From the NCBI RefSeq assembly GCF_011075055.1, contig NC_058147.1, forward strand, positions 15,957,622 through 16,021,621: a stretch of DNA of 64,000 nucleotides, written 5' to 3'. Made by a program: the position numbers and the translations under genes. Shown here one piece after another: positions 9,810-20,830 of this stretch (position 1 is the stretch's first letter; each line of letters begins with the position of its first letter). This DNA comes from Mangifera indica. Lineage: Eukaryota > Streptophyta > Magnoliopsida > Sapindales > Anacardiaceae. The notes under the pieces are model-generated. The model was not told the DNA's origin and did no database searches. It was given only the letters and a program-made list of their open reading frames with translations.

Positions 9810-12800
9810 CTACATGAAAATCGAAGGGGAGAAACCCCATTTGCTTGCAATGTATTCATTTCCTCTAGTCTTGCTTACCTTGTTCAAGCATGTCACCCGA
9901 ACTCTAACACATTCCTTTATAAGCACCATTACTCTTTCCCTCGGTAGACCTCCTCTTCCAAAGCAAATGTCATTTCTAACCTTCCAAATATAATAGATGG
10001 CAGCACCAAAGCTTAACTTGCTCACAATGTTCTTAAAGTTGTCTTTCTTCCATTTTCTAGCCAAGTCCGTGACCAAGGAGATCCAAGGCTGGGGGAGAAT
10101 TAGTTGATGACAAAGGTTAAGAATTTCATACCAAATTTGAGAACTAAAGCTGCAATTGAAGAAGAGATGCTCCATACTTTCCGGCTCCGCGTTACACAAA
10201 GGACAAATATTGTGAGTGCCAATACCGATACTTAGTAATTTATCCTTTGTCATAAGTTTACCCCTTATACTCAGCCAAGTGATGAATGAATGCCTTGGGA
10301 AGTGCCTTTTGAACCACACAAGTTTGTGCCATGGTACCTTTTCTCTCTTAGTGCGAACTACCTCCCAAGCCGATTTGATGGAAAAGGTGCCATTGGTTTG
10401 AGGGGACCATATTAGAGTGTCCTCACCTCCCATTGGGCAGCAAGGAAGAGATTCCTTTATCTCCAAGAGGTGACATGAATTAGCCACCGGCCATTTCCAC
10501 CTATTTTCGCCCATCACTTCTTTTACTAATGCATTTCTTGGTATGCCCGAATCATAAATGATCCGAGTACCAAATTTGTCCAGCAAAGGTCCAAAAGGGT
10601 GCCAATTGTCATGCCAAAGGAATGTGTTCTCTCCATTGCCGATGATCCTCTTGAAATTGTTCTTCATTTGTTCCCTAAGCCTTAGAATCTTTCTCCACAT
10701 CCATGAACTCTCCCCATTTGGTTTTAACTCCCGAAAGCATTTACCTTTTAGCTTGTTTTCTTTGATCCAATCCACCCAAAGTGATGTACTCTTATCAGCA
10801 AGGATCTTCCACATGTGCTTGGTAACAGCTGCGGTATTCCATGATTTGCTCCTCATAATACCTAAACCACCCTCCTCTTTAGGGGTGCACACCTCATCCC
10901 ATGCAACTTTTGCTTTTTTCCCATCCATTGATACACCACTCCAAAGGAACTTCCTTAAGATACCATCAATCTCCTTATGGACACTAGAGGGGAGAATGAA
11001 TATGGAGGACCAATACACTTGGATGCTAAATAGGATTGCTTTTATGAGAGTGAGTCTTCCGGCATAGGATAAAGATTTGCTCCGCCAAGAGGAAATTCGC
11101 CCAACAATTTTATCAATGAGCTGCTTGCAATCACTGTTTTTGAGCTTTGAGGACTTGATTGGCACACCTAAATACTTAAACGGCAATTCTCCCACCTCCA
11201 TGTTAATTGTTGCCGAGAGAGTAGTCTTTTGCTCCTTGGAAACTCCGGATAGGAAAATATTGCTTTTAGAGCAGTTCATTTGGAGTCCGGACCATTCATG
11301 GAAGAGAGAAAGAGTGTTCTTCATGAGAGAAATTGATTCAACATCCGCCCTACAAAACAACATTAGATCATCGGCAAAGCATAAGTGGGTGATATTGTTT
11401 TTCTTACATTTCCAATGATGGCTGAAGGAAGGATTGTTCTTGAGCTCCCCAAGCATTCGGGAGAGAACCTCCATAGCAATGACAAAAAGATAAGGGGAAA
11501 TCGGGTCCCCTTGTCTTAGCCCATGTGAACTCTTAAAGAAGCCTATTAATTCACCATTAATCCCCAAGGAGAATGAAGGAGAAGTGATGCAGCCTTGAAT
11601 CCAGCTTATAAATTTTCCGGGAATGCCTATAGCATCAAGAGTTGCCAAAATGAAATCCCACCGAACCGTATCAAAGGCTTTCTTTAAATCAATCTTCATG
11701 GCGCATTTCTTATCTTTGCTTGTTTTGTGATAGTTGTGCATGAGGTCTTGACAAAGCATTATATTTTCACCAATGTTCCTTCCACTCACAAAGGCTCCTT
11801 GGGCCTTATCAATAAAATTAGGGAGGATACCTTTGAGGCGATTGGTAAGGATTTTAGAAATGCATTTGTAAATTGTGTTGCAACAAGCGATAGGCCTATA
11901 GTCCTTGCAAAAGGAAGGGTTTGCAACCTTAGGAACAAGGGCAAGAATAGTGCAATTTACCTCTTTAAGGAGGTGACCGGAGCTAAAGAAATGTTTGATA
12001 GCTTTGACTACATCACTCCCAACAATCTCCCAAGCTGCCTTGAAGAATAAAGCACCATAGCCATCCGGACCAGGAGCTTTGTTGTTGTCCATGGCAAAGA
12101 TTATGGATTTAATCTCATCCTCCTCCACATCCTTTGTCATAGTCTCCACATCTTGAGGCTTAATTTGGAAATTGACCAGCCTTTTAATCTCTTCAAAATT
12201 CAGTTTACAAGAATCCAAGGAGTTGAGGATCGTCTTGAAGTAACTAACAAACTCATTCTTGACATCACCCATGTTATTCACAAAGGTTCCATCTTCAAGG
12301 CATACACCATTTATGGAGTTTCTATTACTACGGCCTTTAATGCATTTAAAGAAATACTTGGTGTTTTGGTCCCCCTCTTTGAGCCAATGGACTTTGGCCT
12401 TTTGGCAAGCCAAAGATTCTTCTGCCATACTAAGTCTACTGTAATTTTCCAGCCAAGTCTTTTCTTCTTTGGCTAAATCTTCATCAACTGGGTTGCTTTG
12501 GAGCCTCATTTGAATATTTTCAACCATATTTTTTGCTTCCAAAACCTGCTCGGAAATTTGCCAAAAACCACTTCTATTTAACTTCCTTAACTCTCCCTTC
12601 AAACCCTTGAGTTTGTTGACAAGATTAAACATGGGGCTACCATTAAAATCCTCTTTCCAGGCCTCCCTTACAACATGTAGGAAGTTTTCATGATTCGCCC
12701 ACATGTTGTAGAATTTGAATGGGACCTTTCTCCTCTCCACAATACTCCCACACGTCACAACACATGGGGAGTGATCTGAAATAATAGGATTGAGGAAATT

Positions 12801-13333
12801 AGCAAAGGAATCCGGAAAAACATCCCCCCAATGCTCATTGACAAGAGCTCTATCCAATTTGCAAGCTATCCTCCTTTGGCCTTCACTAGAATTACTCCAA
12901 GTGAGCTGGTTCCCCATATACCGCAAGTCATCTAAGTTAGCCTCTCTACAACAATTGTTTAAGTCTTCACAATAAGTATCTCCCCATGCAGCCCCTCCGA
13001 TTTTTTCGTTCGGCCCTCTAATTGCATTAAAATCCCCCATGATTAGCCAAGGCTTATTACCCAACTGATTTGAATGCTTACTAAGTTCCTTCCAAAGACT
13101 TTTCCTTTCCAATGGTTGATTGAATCCATAGACTATGGATAAAGCCACATGAATATTCTCCTTCACTAACCAAGCATCACCATGAATGAATTGGGAGGCC
13201 TTCTCTTTGATGTCTATTCTGATTGCTTCTTTATTCCATCCTACCCAAATCCTTCCATTAGGGCACACCTCATTATTATTATCATATTCCCATTCCCTCC
13301 ATATATTACGAGTCACACTAGTGATATTATGGG
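9810..13333 (-). pseudogene. LINE-A ORF2, C-terminal 1170 residues
   Basis: ORF2 of L1-type LINEs encodes an AP-like endonuclease that nicks the target and a reverse transcriptase that copies the RNA there. This part lacks the first 40 or so residues, which lie at 19312-19418 beyond LINE-B. Present are the endonuclease motifs LIMGDFNAIRG and ISDHSPCVV, the RT motifs NNKAPGPDGYGALFFKAAW, KIDLKKAFD, HGLRQGDPISPYLF and LCFADDLMLFCRA, and a C-terminal zinc-binding module with CPLC and HLFFNC. There is no internal stop or shift. About a dozen residues differ from LINE-C, including R/K and V/L changes. The frame is therefore broken only by the nested LINE-B. Confidence 0.93.
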
Positions 13334-13561
13334 CTCCTACTTTAGTTTCTTTTTTTTTTTTTGGTAATTGATAATAATTTTATACCAAGAAAAGGATATA
13401 CAAGAGCAAACTAGGACAAACCCCTAGTTTGAGCTAAACACAAGCATACCTAGGACAAGCCCCTAGGTTATGCTGAATACCAAGCCAACACATAAAGTCA
13501 AAATCAACTTAGACCGAAGATACATCATACAACAAACCCTATGTAGTACATCACTCTATGA

Positions 13562-16500
13562 CTACTCAAATATAGCATGAGAGATACTCCAATTGTTTGC
13601 AATTGACACATTTTCACTAGACTTTTCCACCTTCTTCAAGCAATTTACCCTTACTCTAACACACTCTTTAATAAGCATTGTGACTCTCTCCTTTGGTAAT
13701 CCATTTCTTCCAAAGCATATGTCATTCCTAACCTTCCAAATGTGGTAGACGGTAGCACCAAAGCACACCTTACTCAAGATGTTCTTGAAATTGTCCTTCT
13801 TCCATTCCTTAGCCAATTCCGTAATCAAGGAGGTCCACGGCATAAGATTGGTTTGTTGGCGACATAGGTTAATCACTTCATTCCATATTTGGAGACTAAA
13901 TGCACACCTAAAGAAGAGATGATCCATGCATTCCGGTTCCATATTACACAAAGAGCAAACATTGTGGGAGATAAGGCCAATCCGGACCAATTTATCCTTT
14001 GTCATAAGTTTTCCTCTAATACCCAACCAAACAATGAATGAATGTCTTAGAAAGTGTCTTTTGAACCAAATAAGCTTGTACCAAGTTACCTTCTCCTTCC
14101 TAGCTCGGATGACTTCCCAAACCGATTTGATAGAGAATTCTCCATTAGAATTTGGGGACCATATTAAGGAGTCTTCTCCACTCAAAGGGCAGCAAGGAAG
14201 TGCATCCTTTATCTCCAAAAGGTGACATGAGTTTGCCACCGGCCATTTCCACCTATGCTCCACAATGACTTCTTTAACAAGAGCATTCTTTGGGATACCC
14301 GAATCATAAATGATCCTTGGACCATATTTATCCAACAAAGGACCGTGAGGGTGCCAATTGTCATGCCATAGATATGTCTTTTCCCCATTGCCAACAATCT
14401 TCTTGAACTTGGACTTCATTTGTTCCCTAATGCCAAGGATCTTCCTCCAAACCCAAGAGCTCTCCCCATTAGCCTTTATTTCCCAAAAACATTTGCCTCT
14501 TAGCTTGTTGGTTTTAATCCATTCCACCCAAAGAGAATTCCTCTTGTCATTAAGAATCTTCCACATGTTTTTGACTATGGCAGCTTTATTCCAAGCTTTG
14601 CTCTTCATGATTCCTAATCCACCCTCCTTTTTAGGAACACAAACCTCCTCCCAAGCAACTTTTGCCTTCTTTCCCTCCATTGAAGCACCACTCCAAAGGA
14701 AATTCCTTAAAATTCCATCAATCTCCTTATGGATACTTGACGGGAGTATAAATATTGAAGACCAATATATTTGAATGCTAAATAGGACAGTTCTTATAAG
14801 AATGAGCCTACCCGCATAGGATAAAGCTTTGCTACGCCAAGAGGTGATTCTCCCCACAATCTTCTGAATCAATATCTTGCATTCACCACATTTGAGCTTT
14901 GAAGAAGTTATAGGCACTCCTAAATACTTAAAAGGCAGCTCTCCCAATTCCATATTGATAATAGCCGAGAATTGCTTCTTCTCCTCTTGGGAAACCCCGG
15001 AAAGGTACATATTACTTTTAGCACAATTCATCTTCAGCCCGGACCACTTATGGAATAGGCTAAGGGTATTCTTCATCAGTGAAATGGAGTCACCATCCGC
15101 CCTACAAAATAAGATAAGGTCATCGGCAAAACAAAGATGGGTGATATTGTTTACCTTGCATTTCCAATAATGGCCAAAAGAAGGCTGATTTTTAAGTTCC
15201 CCAAGCATACGGGAGAGGATCTCCATTGCCATTACAAAGAGGTAAGGGGATATAGGGTCCCCTTGTCTTAATCCATGAGAGCTCTTGAAAAAACCAACTA
15301 ATTCACCATTGATTCCCAATGAGAATGAAGGAGTTGTGATGCAGCTCTTGATCCATCCTATGAATTTCCCCGGTGTGCCAATAGTTCCAAGGATTGAGAG
15401 AAGGAAGTCCCATTGAACCGTGTCATAAGCCTTCAATATATCAATCTTCATAGCACACTTCTTGTCTTTGCCCAATTTGTGGAAGTTGTGCATTAATTCT
15501 TGGCACAACATGATATTTTCTCCAATGTTCCGACCTCCCACAAAGGCACCTTGTGCTTTATCAATGAAGTTTGGGAGGATGGCTTTGAGGCGGTTTGCTA
15601 GGATCTTGGAGATACATTTATAAATGGTGTTGCAGCAAGCTATAGGCCTATAGTCCTTGCACATAGAAGAATTAGCCACCTTAGGAACAAGAGCAAGTAT
15701 TGTACAATTTACCTCTTTGAGGAGACGACCCGTGGAGAAAAAGTGCTTGATTGCCTTGGTTACATCACTCCCAACAACCTCCCAAGCTGCCTTAAAGAAG
15801 AATGCTCCATAACCATCCGGACCGGGAGCTTTATTGTTGTCCATGGCAAAGATGGTAGCTTTGATCTCATCCTCCTCCACCTCCTTAATCATCATCTCCT
15901 TTACTTGGCTCTCCAATTGGAAGTTAACCAGCCTTTGTATTTCTTTAACGTTTAAATTGCAAACATCCGTAGAGTTGAGAACTTTCTTAAAGTAGTTTAC
16001 AAACTCCTTTTTGACTTCTCCCTTATCACTCACAAAGGTTCCATCATCAAGGCATACTTCTTTTATTGAATTCCTACTTCTCCGCGCTTTAACACATTTG
16101 AAGAAATATTTGGTGTTTTGATCTCCTTCTTGAAGCCAATGAGCCTTTGCTTTTTGCCTAGCCAATGATTCTTCAGCCTCACTAAGTCTCCAATAGTTTT
16201 CCAGCCAAGTTTTTTCTTCTTTAGCTAAATCCTCATCAAGAGGGTTGATTTGGAGTCTATTTTGAACATCTTCCAGGTTATTTTTTGCTTCTATCACCTT
16301 TTCGGAAATATTCCAAAATTCATTCTTATTCAACCTCCTTAAAGCACTTTTTAAACCTTTGAGTTTGTTAACAAGGTTGAACATAGGACTGCCCTCATAA
16401 TCCTCTTTCCAAGCCTCCCTTACAATATCAATGAAACTTTCATGATTTGCCCACATATTGTAGAACTTGAATGGAACCTTGCTCCTCTCCTCTCCCCCTC

Positions 16501-17209
16501 CACAAGTCACTACACAAGGAGAATGGTCTGAAATTGAAGGATTGAGAAAATGTGCATAAGAATCCGGCAAAACATCACTCCAACCTTCATTAACAAGAGC
16601 TCTATCCAATTTGCAAGCTATCCTCCTTTGCCCTACACTTGAATTACTCCAAGTGAAATGGTTCCCCATATATCTTAGATCATCTAAGTTTGCCTCTCTA
16701 CAACAATTGTTTAGATCATCACAATATGTATCACCCCATACCGCCCCTCCTATCTTTTCATTTGGTCCCCTAATTGCATTAAAATCACCCATAATTAGCC
16801 AAGGTTTACTGCCCATTTGGTTTGAGTACTTAATAAGTTCCCTCCAAAGACTTTTCCTCTCCAAAGGTTGATTAAGCCCATAAACTATAGATATAGCCAC
16901 TTGGGTTTCCTCCTTCACTAACCAAGCTTCACAGTGAATGAATTGAGGGGCTTTTTCCTTAATATCTATACTAATAGCTTCCTTATTCCATCCTACCCAA
17001 ATTCTCCCATTTTGGCACACCCCATTATTATTGTCATGCTCCCAATCTCTCCATACATTACTAGCCACTCTAGAAATATTATGAGACCCTACTTTTGTTT
17101 CTAATACAGCCATGAAATCAACTTTATTATGAAACATAACATGTCTAACCTCCCTTTGTTTGTTAGGAGCATTAAGGCCCCTAACATTCCAGCATGCAAC
17201 TTTGGTCAT
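13562..17209 (-). CDS. LINE-B ORF2: endonuclease-reverse transcriptase
   Basis: An open frame of 1215 codons, the same length as LINE-C ORF2. In order: AP endonuclease (MTKVACWNVRGLN at the start, AVLETKVG with the catalytic Glu, LIMGDFNAIRG near residue 140, ISDHSPCVV near 228); a linker rich in charged helices; reverse transcriptase (NNKAPGPDGYGAFFFKAAW near 460, KIDILKAYD near 590, HGLRQGDPISPYLF near 645, CFADDLILFCRA near 694 with the two catalytic Asp); and a C-terminal zinc-binding module (CSLC, then HLFFRC). The protein would nick chromosomal DNA and prime cDNA synthesis in the nucleus. Its ATG overlaps the ORF1 stop in ATGA at 17206-17209. It looks complete, though activity cannot be judged from sequence. 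Confidence 0.95.
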   Translation of the reverse strand: MTKVACWNVRGLNAPNKQREVRHVMFHNKVDFMAVLETKVGSHNISRVASNVWRDWEHDNNNGVCQNGRIWVGWNKEAISIDIKEKAPQFIHCEAWLVKEETQVAISIVYGLNQPLERKSLWRELIKYSNQMGSKPWLIMGDFNAIRGPNEKIGGAVWGDTYCDDLNNCCREANLDDLRYMGNHFTWSNSSVGQRRIACKLDRALVNEGWSDVLPDSYAHFLNPSISDHSPCVVTCGGGEERSKVPFKFYNMWANHESFIDIVREAWKEDYEGSPMFNLVNKLKGLKSALRRLNKNEFWNISEKVIEAKNNLEDVQNRLQINPLDEDLAKEEKTWLENYWRLSEAEESLARQKAKAHWLQEGDQNTKYFFKCVKARRSRNSIKEVCLDDGTFVSDKGEVKKEFVNYFKKVLNSTDVCNLNVKEIQRLVNFQLESQVKEMMIKEVEEDEIKATIFAMDNNKAPGPDGYGAFFFKAAWEVVGSDVTKAIKHFFSTGRLLKEVNCTILALVPKVANSSMCKDYRPIACCNTIYKCISKILANRLKAILPNFIDKAQGAFVGGRNIGENIMLCQELMHNFHKLGKDKKCAMKIDILKAYDTVQWDFLLSILGTIGTPGKFIGWIKSCITTPSFSLGINGELVGFFKSSHGLRQGDPISPYLFVMAMEILSRMLGELKNQPSFGHYWKCKVNNITHLCFADDLILFCRADGDSISLMKNTLSLFHKWSGLKMNCAKSNMYLSGVSQEEKKQFSAIINMELGELPFKYLGVPITSSKLKCGECKILIQKIVGRITSWRSKALSYAGRLILIRTVLFSIQIYWSSIFILPSSIHKEIDGILRNFLWSGASMEGKKAKVAWEEVCVPKKEGGLGIMKSKAWNKAAIVKNMWKILNDKRNSLWVEWIKTNKLRGKCFWEIKANGESSWVWRKILGIREQMKSKFKKIVGNGEKTYLWHDNWHPHGPLLDKYGPRIIYDSGIPKNALVKEVIVEHRWKWPVANSCHLLEIKDALPCCPLSGEDSLIWSPNSNGEFSIKSVWEVIRARKEKVTWYKLIWFKRHFLRHSFIVWLGIRGKLMTKDKLVRIGLISHNVCSLCNMEPECMDHLFFRCAFSLQIWNEVINLCRQQTNLMPWTSLITELAKEWKKDNFKNILSKVCFGATVYHIWKVRNDICFGRNGLPKERVTMLIKECVRVRVNCLKKVEKSSENVSIANNWSISHAIFE

Positions 17210-18735
17210 TTGGATGAGTGGGATGGGGAGATTGCTCTCCTTTGCTTTGCCAATTTCTTCCCCACGTTTTTACTCTTCATTTCAGCATTTTCCTTCCTAA
17301 AATCCATCTCATCCACTTTAAGTTTCCCTCCAAATGGTGCCATTGCCGGAGATGCTTCTTGATCCATGTCCTCCAAACTACTCAGATGCTGAATTGTGTT
17401 TGTGGCCCCTTCTTCACTCTCCCGAGCACTCACACTTTCCACCAAGGGGGAATAATGTTCTTTTGATGTGCTAGCTTCGCCTCCGCACCTCTTTCCTTCC
17501 TTTTTGGCTTCATTTACGTTGGCCTCATAGTTTACTTCTTGATTCGGCATTGTCTTCTCCTTTTCCAGCTCGTGAGGCTCCTTAATAGTCAAGGCAGAAA
17601 ATCTATTACTCTTTTGAGCTTGTAAACTAATTCCCGTAGTTTTCCCCATTTCCACCCCTTTGTCCTTGGATTTCTTGTCATAGCCTTTTGGTGTTAGCAC
17701 CATTTTGTCTTTCCCATGCATTTTCTTCGGTACCACAAACCCATCCCCCTCCTTCAAGGTATTCCGTGAGATTATGTTATTACCTTGTTTGGGTGCTAGT
17801 GAGCAATTTGCTATGGAATGACCAAAGCATTGACAACCATTGCATTTTATAGGTTTCCAAGCATACTCCACCTTGATTACCATCAATTCTCCATTTGGCA
17901 AAGCTAGGCTAATGGAATCCGGACATCCCGAGTCCACCTCTATCTCAATGCAAACTCTAGCATACTCCAATCTTGTCCCTTCTTCAGTCACGGAGTCCAT
18001 GTAAAGCGGACTTCCTATTGCACTAGCAATGTAACTAAGCCCTTTCGGTGTCCAAAACTCAAGGGGAATGCCATACATTCTAATCCATATAGCTACCTTC
18101 TTCACGTCATTAATCACCATAGGCAGATTAGTAGTCCATTTCCGCACAAGAAATGGTTGTCCTTGTATGGTAATCTGCCCCTCTTCCACAGCTCTTGTAG
18201 TTCCCTCCATATCTTGGAACTTTAGGATGAAAACACCTTGGCCCGAAGTCATGACATCTATGAGGCCTAAAGCTTTCCACACCCTCTCCAAAGCTCTTTT
18301 GACCGTCAAGAATGGTGGTCTTTTGCCAAGGAAGAAGCCTACAGCACATGTATTCCATCTCAATGCACCTTGTTCAGCAACTTCTTGAGGGGGGGCCACA
18401 CAAATCCGCCCCTTAGAGTCTTTCCCTTTAGGTTCAAAAAATTCCAACTTCACATTGGACTTCTTAGGAGTGAAGAAAGAGTTCCATGAAGCCCTCTTCT
18501 CCATTCCTCCTTCCATCTCTCCATGTTCCAGCACACTTGAAGAAGAACCTGACGTTTTCCTTGAAGCAGCAACCATACTATTTTGGTGCATGGAGGGATC
18601 AGATATAAGAGAAGTAGTTTGCTTATTCAGCACAGAAGAAGACGACATACTGAATAGGAAATAACTAAAACGGAAATAACTAAAAACGGAAATAGGGTGG
18701 ACTGCTAAAAGAAGAGGATTGACTAATTGAATCAA
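17206..18735 (-). CDS. LINE-B ORF1: DUF4283-type nucleic-acid-binding protein
   Basis: An open frame of 509 codons from the first ATG. The start is more likely the Met at residue 30 (18646-18648, MSSSSVLNKQ), because the preceding 29 residues are hydrophobic and have no counterpart in LINE-A or LINE-C. The DUF4283-like domain follows (FFLGKRPPFLTVKRALERVW through PLEFWTPKGLSYIASAIG), then the CCHC knuckle CNGCQCFGHSIANC and a polar, low-complexity C-terminus rich in Lys, Glu and Ser. Plant L1 ORF1 proteins bind element RNA and form the ribonucleoprotein with ORF2. The stop overlaps the ORF2 start by four bases. Confidence 0.9.
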   Translation of the reverse strand: MIQLVNPLLLAVHPISVFSYFRFSYFLFSMSSSSVLNKQTTSLISDPSMHQNSMVAASRKTSGSSSSVLEHGEMEGGMEKRASWNSFFTPKKSNVKLEFFEPKGKDSKGRICVAPPQEVAEQGALRWNTCAVGFFLGKRPPFLTVKRALERVWKALGLIDVMTSGQGVFILKFQDMEGTTRAVEEGQITIQGQPFLVRKWTTNLPMVINDVKKVAIWIRMYGIPLEFWTPKGLSYIASAIGSPLYMDSVTEEGTRLEYARVCIEIEVDSGCPDSISLALPNGELMVIKVEYAWKPIKCNGCQCFGHSIANCSLAPKQGNNIISRNTLKEGDGFVVPKKMHGKDKMVLTPKGYDKKSKDKGVEMGKTTGISLQAQKSNRFSALTIKEPHELEKEKTMPNQEVNYEANVNEAKKEGKRCGGEASTSKEHYSPLVESVSARESEEGATNTIQHLSSLEDMDQEASPAMAPFGGKLKVDEMDFRKENAEMKSKNVGKKLAKQRRAISPSHSSK

Positions 18736-19294
18736 TGCAAACAGCCTGCAAATTCAGAGCAGAAGATGGCACAACAGACTAAAATATCCCAAAAAGGATA
18801 AAAGGAAAACCTGCCACAGAAAGAAAATGCAGCATGCACCAAGAAGGAAAGCGTACAAATCAAGTAACAGCTCCAAAATTTGAATTTTCGGAAGGAGGGA
18901 AACTCCACAGCACCCAAATAAGCTTCAGAGATCAAACGGAAAAGAAACAAACACCGGAAAAGATGAACAGAACAGAACTGGAAGTTTTGATACCGGAAAA
19001 ACAAAAACAAGCATAAGAAGCAGCCCTATAGAACACTTTGAGGGACACCACAGACCAACTCCATTTGAAAGAAAAGAGCCAAATATGCATCCACCGGAGA
19101 AAAAAGGGGGGGGGGGGAGCCGGTGACCTTGGTCACCGGACCGGAGAGTAGAACCTGGTGGATAACAATACAGCCGAGAAAGAAGAACTTTAACTAACGT
19201 AAAGAGGGAGAGGAGGAAAGTGGTTTTTTAGAGAGAAGGGAGAGCATGGTTTTTTAGAGAGAGAAAAGGTTGATTTTAAGGCTAGACTTCTTTC
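18736..19294 (-). other. LINE-B 5' untranslated region
   Basis: About 560 bp upstream of ORF1 with no convincing frame. On the plus strand it contains a run of ten or more G (about 19106-19117), GCCGGTGACC-like repeats and GGTTTTTTAGAGAGA twice near the end. LINE promoters are internal, so any promoter should lie here, but no recognisable box is seen. Confidence 0.6.
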
Positions 19295-19311
19295 CTCCTA
19301 CTTTAGTTTCT

Positions 19312-19418
19312 AAAACAGCCATGAAATCAATATTATTTTGCAAGATAAAATGTCTAACCTCTCTTTGTTTAATAGGGGCATTAAGGCCCCTAATATTCCA
19401 GCAAGCAACTTTTGTCAT
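19312..19418 (-). pseudogene. LINE-A ORF2, N-terminal part
   Basis: The first 35-40 codons of LINE-A ORF2, from the ATG at 19416-19418 (MTKVACWNIRGLN, then DFMAVLETK) to the LINE-B insertion point. It contains the first endonuclease motif with its Asn and the catalytic Glu. The rest continues at 13333. The ATG forms ATGA with the ORF1 stop. Without LINE-B the sequence is the same as in LINE-C, so the insertion is the disabling event. Confidence 0.9.
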
Positions 19419-20830
19419 TTGGATGGGATGGGAGTGGAATTTTCTTTTCTTTGCTTTGCCGCTTTCTTCCCCAAGTTCCTACTTTTCAAATCAGCATCTT
19501 CTTTTCTAAAGTCCATCTCATCCACTCTTAGTTTCCCTCCAAAAGTATGCATCATAGGAGAGGCAACTTGGTCCGAGTCATCCCCTCCATTTGCATTTTT
19601 AGTGCTGCTTTTGGAGCTTTCGTCATTCTCTTGAGCTTTCTCATTTGCTGCCGATGTAGTGTATTTCTTACCCTCCATTATGGCATCACTATCACCAGTG
19701 GAAATCCCATGCTTTCCTTCCTCAATCAGAATTATATTCTCCTTTCCAAGTTCTTGAGTCTCCTTTATAGTTAATGCGGAGAATCTATTATTCTTATGAG
19801 TTAGCAAAGTTTTCCCCTCCAGCTTTTGCACCTCCATCTTTCTACCTTTGGTTTTATTGTCAAAGTCTTTTGTTACTTGCTCTAGTTTGTCTTTCCCATT
19901 AAAGTTCACAGGGAGCACTCTTCCAGCCCCTTCCTTTGGAGTTTTCCGTGGGATAGAGACAACATTTTGCTTTGGTGCTAGAGAACAACTTGCTGTGGTG
20001 TGACCGAAACATTGACATCCCTTGCATTTAATAGGTTTCCATGTGTATTCCACTTGGATTATCACGGATTCTCCATTCGGCAAAGCTAAACATATTGAAT
20101 CAGGACATTCCGCATCCACCTTTACCTCTATACAAATTCTTGCAAAGTCCAGCCTTGTCCCTTCTTCAGTTATGGAGTCCACATAGAGAGGATTTCCAAT
20201 TGCACTTGCTATGTAGCTAAGACCTTTTGGGGTCCAAAATTCAAGAGGAATGCCATACAATCTAACCCAAATAGCAACCTTTTTGACATCATTGATTACC
20301 AATGGAAGATTTGTAGTCCATTTCCTAACAAGGAATGGCTGCCCTGCAATGGTTAGTTGTCCCTCTTCCACAGCTCTCATAACTCCATCAATGTCTTGAA
20401 ACTTAAGGATAAAGACACCTTGGCCGGAGGTCATAACATCTTTGAGGCCAAACGAGGACCAATACCTCTCCAAAGCTCTTTTAACAGTCAAGAATGGTGG
20501 CCTTTTGCCAAGGAAGAAGCCCACCGCACAAGAATTCCATCTAGTTGCTCCTTGCTCAGCTACTTCGGGAGGAGGTGCCACACAAATTCGCCCCAAGGTA
20601 TCCTTCCCTTTAGGTTCAAAAAACTCCAGCTTCATAGAGGGTTTCCGAGGGGTGAAAAGGGAGTTCCATGAGCTTTTCTTTTCACCTTCTCCAGCTACTG
20701 CCGAGGGAGTGTTAGGGGAAGAAGTAGAAACCTTTTCAATGGCAAGGGGAACCAACCTGTTTTGGAGAAGAGAAGAAGTTGACAAATGAGGTGGTAAAGA
20801 AGGTTCCTTGTTTTGCATGTCTTCAATCAA
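19415..20830 (-). CDS. LINE-A ORF1: DUF4283-type nucleic-acid-binding protein
   Basis: An intact frame of 471 codons, the same length as ORF1 of LINE-C and differing at only a handful of residues. After a Ser/Pro-rich N-terminus come the WNSLFTPRKPSMKLEFFEPKG segment, the DUF4283-like domain (about residues 97-240: GFFLGKRPPFLTVKRALERYW, AIWVRLYGIPLEFW, YIASAIGNPLYVD) and the CCHC knuckle CKGCQCFGHTTASC (about 269-282). A Lys/Glu/Ser-rich tail ends in RKENSTPIPSK. Family knowledge assigns RNA binding and particle assembly. The frame is open, but its partner ORF2 is broken by LINE-B. Confidence 0.92.
   Translation of the reverse strand: MIEDMQNKEPSLPPHLSTSSLLQNRLVPLAIEKVSTSSPNTPSAVAGEGEKKSSWNSLFTPRKPSMKLEFFEPKGKDTLGRICVAPPPEVAEQGATRWNSCAVGFFLGKRPPFLTVKRALERYWSSFGLKDVMTSGQGVFILKFQDIDGVMRAVEEGQLTIAGQPFLVRKWTTNLPLVINDVKKVAIWVRLYGIPLEFWTPKGLSYIASAIGNPLYVDSITEEGTRLDFARICIEVKVDAECPDSICLALPNGESVIIQVEYTWKPIKCKGCQCFGHTTASCSLAPKQNVVSIPRKTPKEGAGRVLPVNFNGKDKLEQVTKDFDNKTKGRKMEVQKLEGKTLLTHKNNRFSALTIKETQELGKENIILIEEGKHGISTGDSDAIMEGKKYTTSAANEKAQENDESSKSSTKNANGGDDSDQVASPMMHTFGGKLRVDEMDFRKEDADLKSRNLGKKAAKQRKENSTPIPSK

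Larger units (their letters stand above)
13351..19294 (-). mobile_element. LINE-B: full-length L1-type LINE nested in LINE-A
   Basis: About 5.94 kb on the minus strand, flanked by the perfect 17-bp duplication CTCCTACTTTAGTTTCT (13334-13350, 19295-19311), which lies in the ORF2 5' region of LINE-A. The A tail (T run to 13362) follows GGTAATTGATAATAATTTTATACC. Both ORFs are open. Its proteins are only about 80% identical by eye to LINE-A and LINE-C in the RT core, so it is a separate subfamily. The long TSD and intact frames point to target-primed reverse transcription of a full-length RNA in the fairly recent past. Confidence 0.95.

Noticed and set aside
10216..16871. Many plus-strand frames of 60-170 codons across the LINE regions (for example 10558-11067, 14358-14774, 38229-38738)
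   Set aside because: They lie antisense to intact ORF2 frames, recur at equivalent places in LINE-A and LINE-C only because the DNA is the same, and show no domain.
18732..19010. 92-codon minus-strand frame upstream of LINE-B ORF1, rich in Phe/Cys/Leu
   Set aside because: Located in the 5' untranslated region, absent from LINE-A and LINE-C, with no domain; chance frame.
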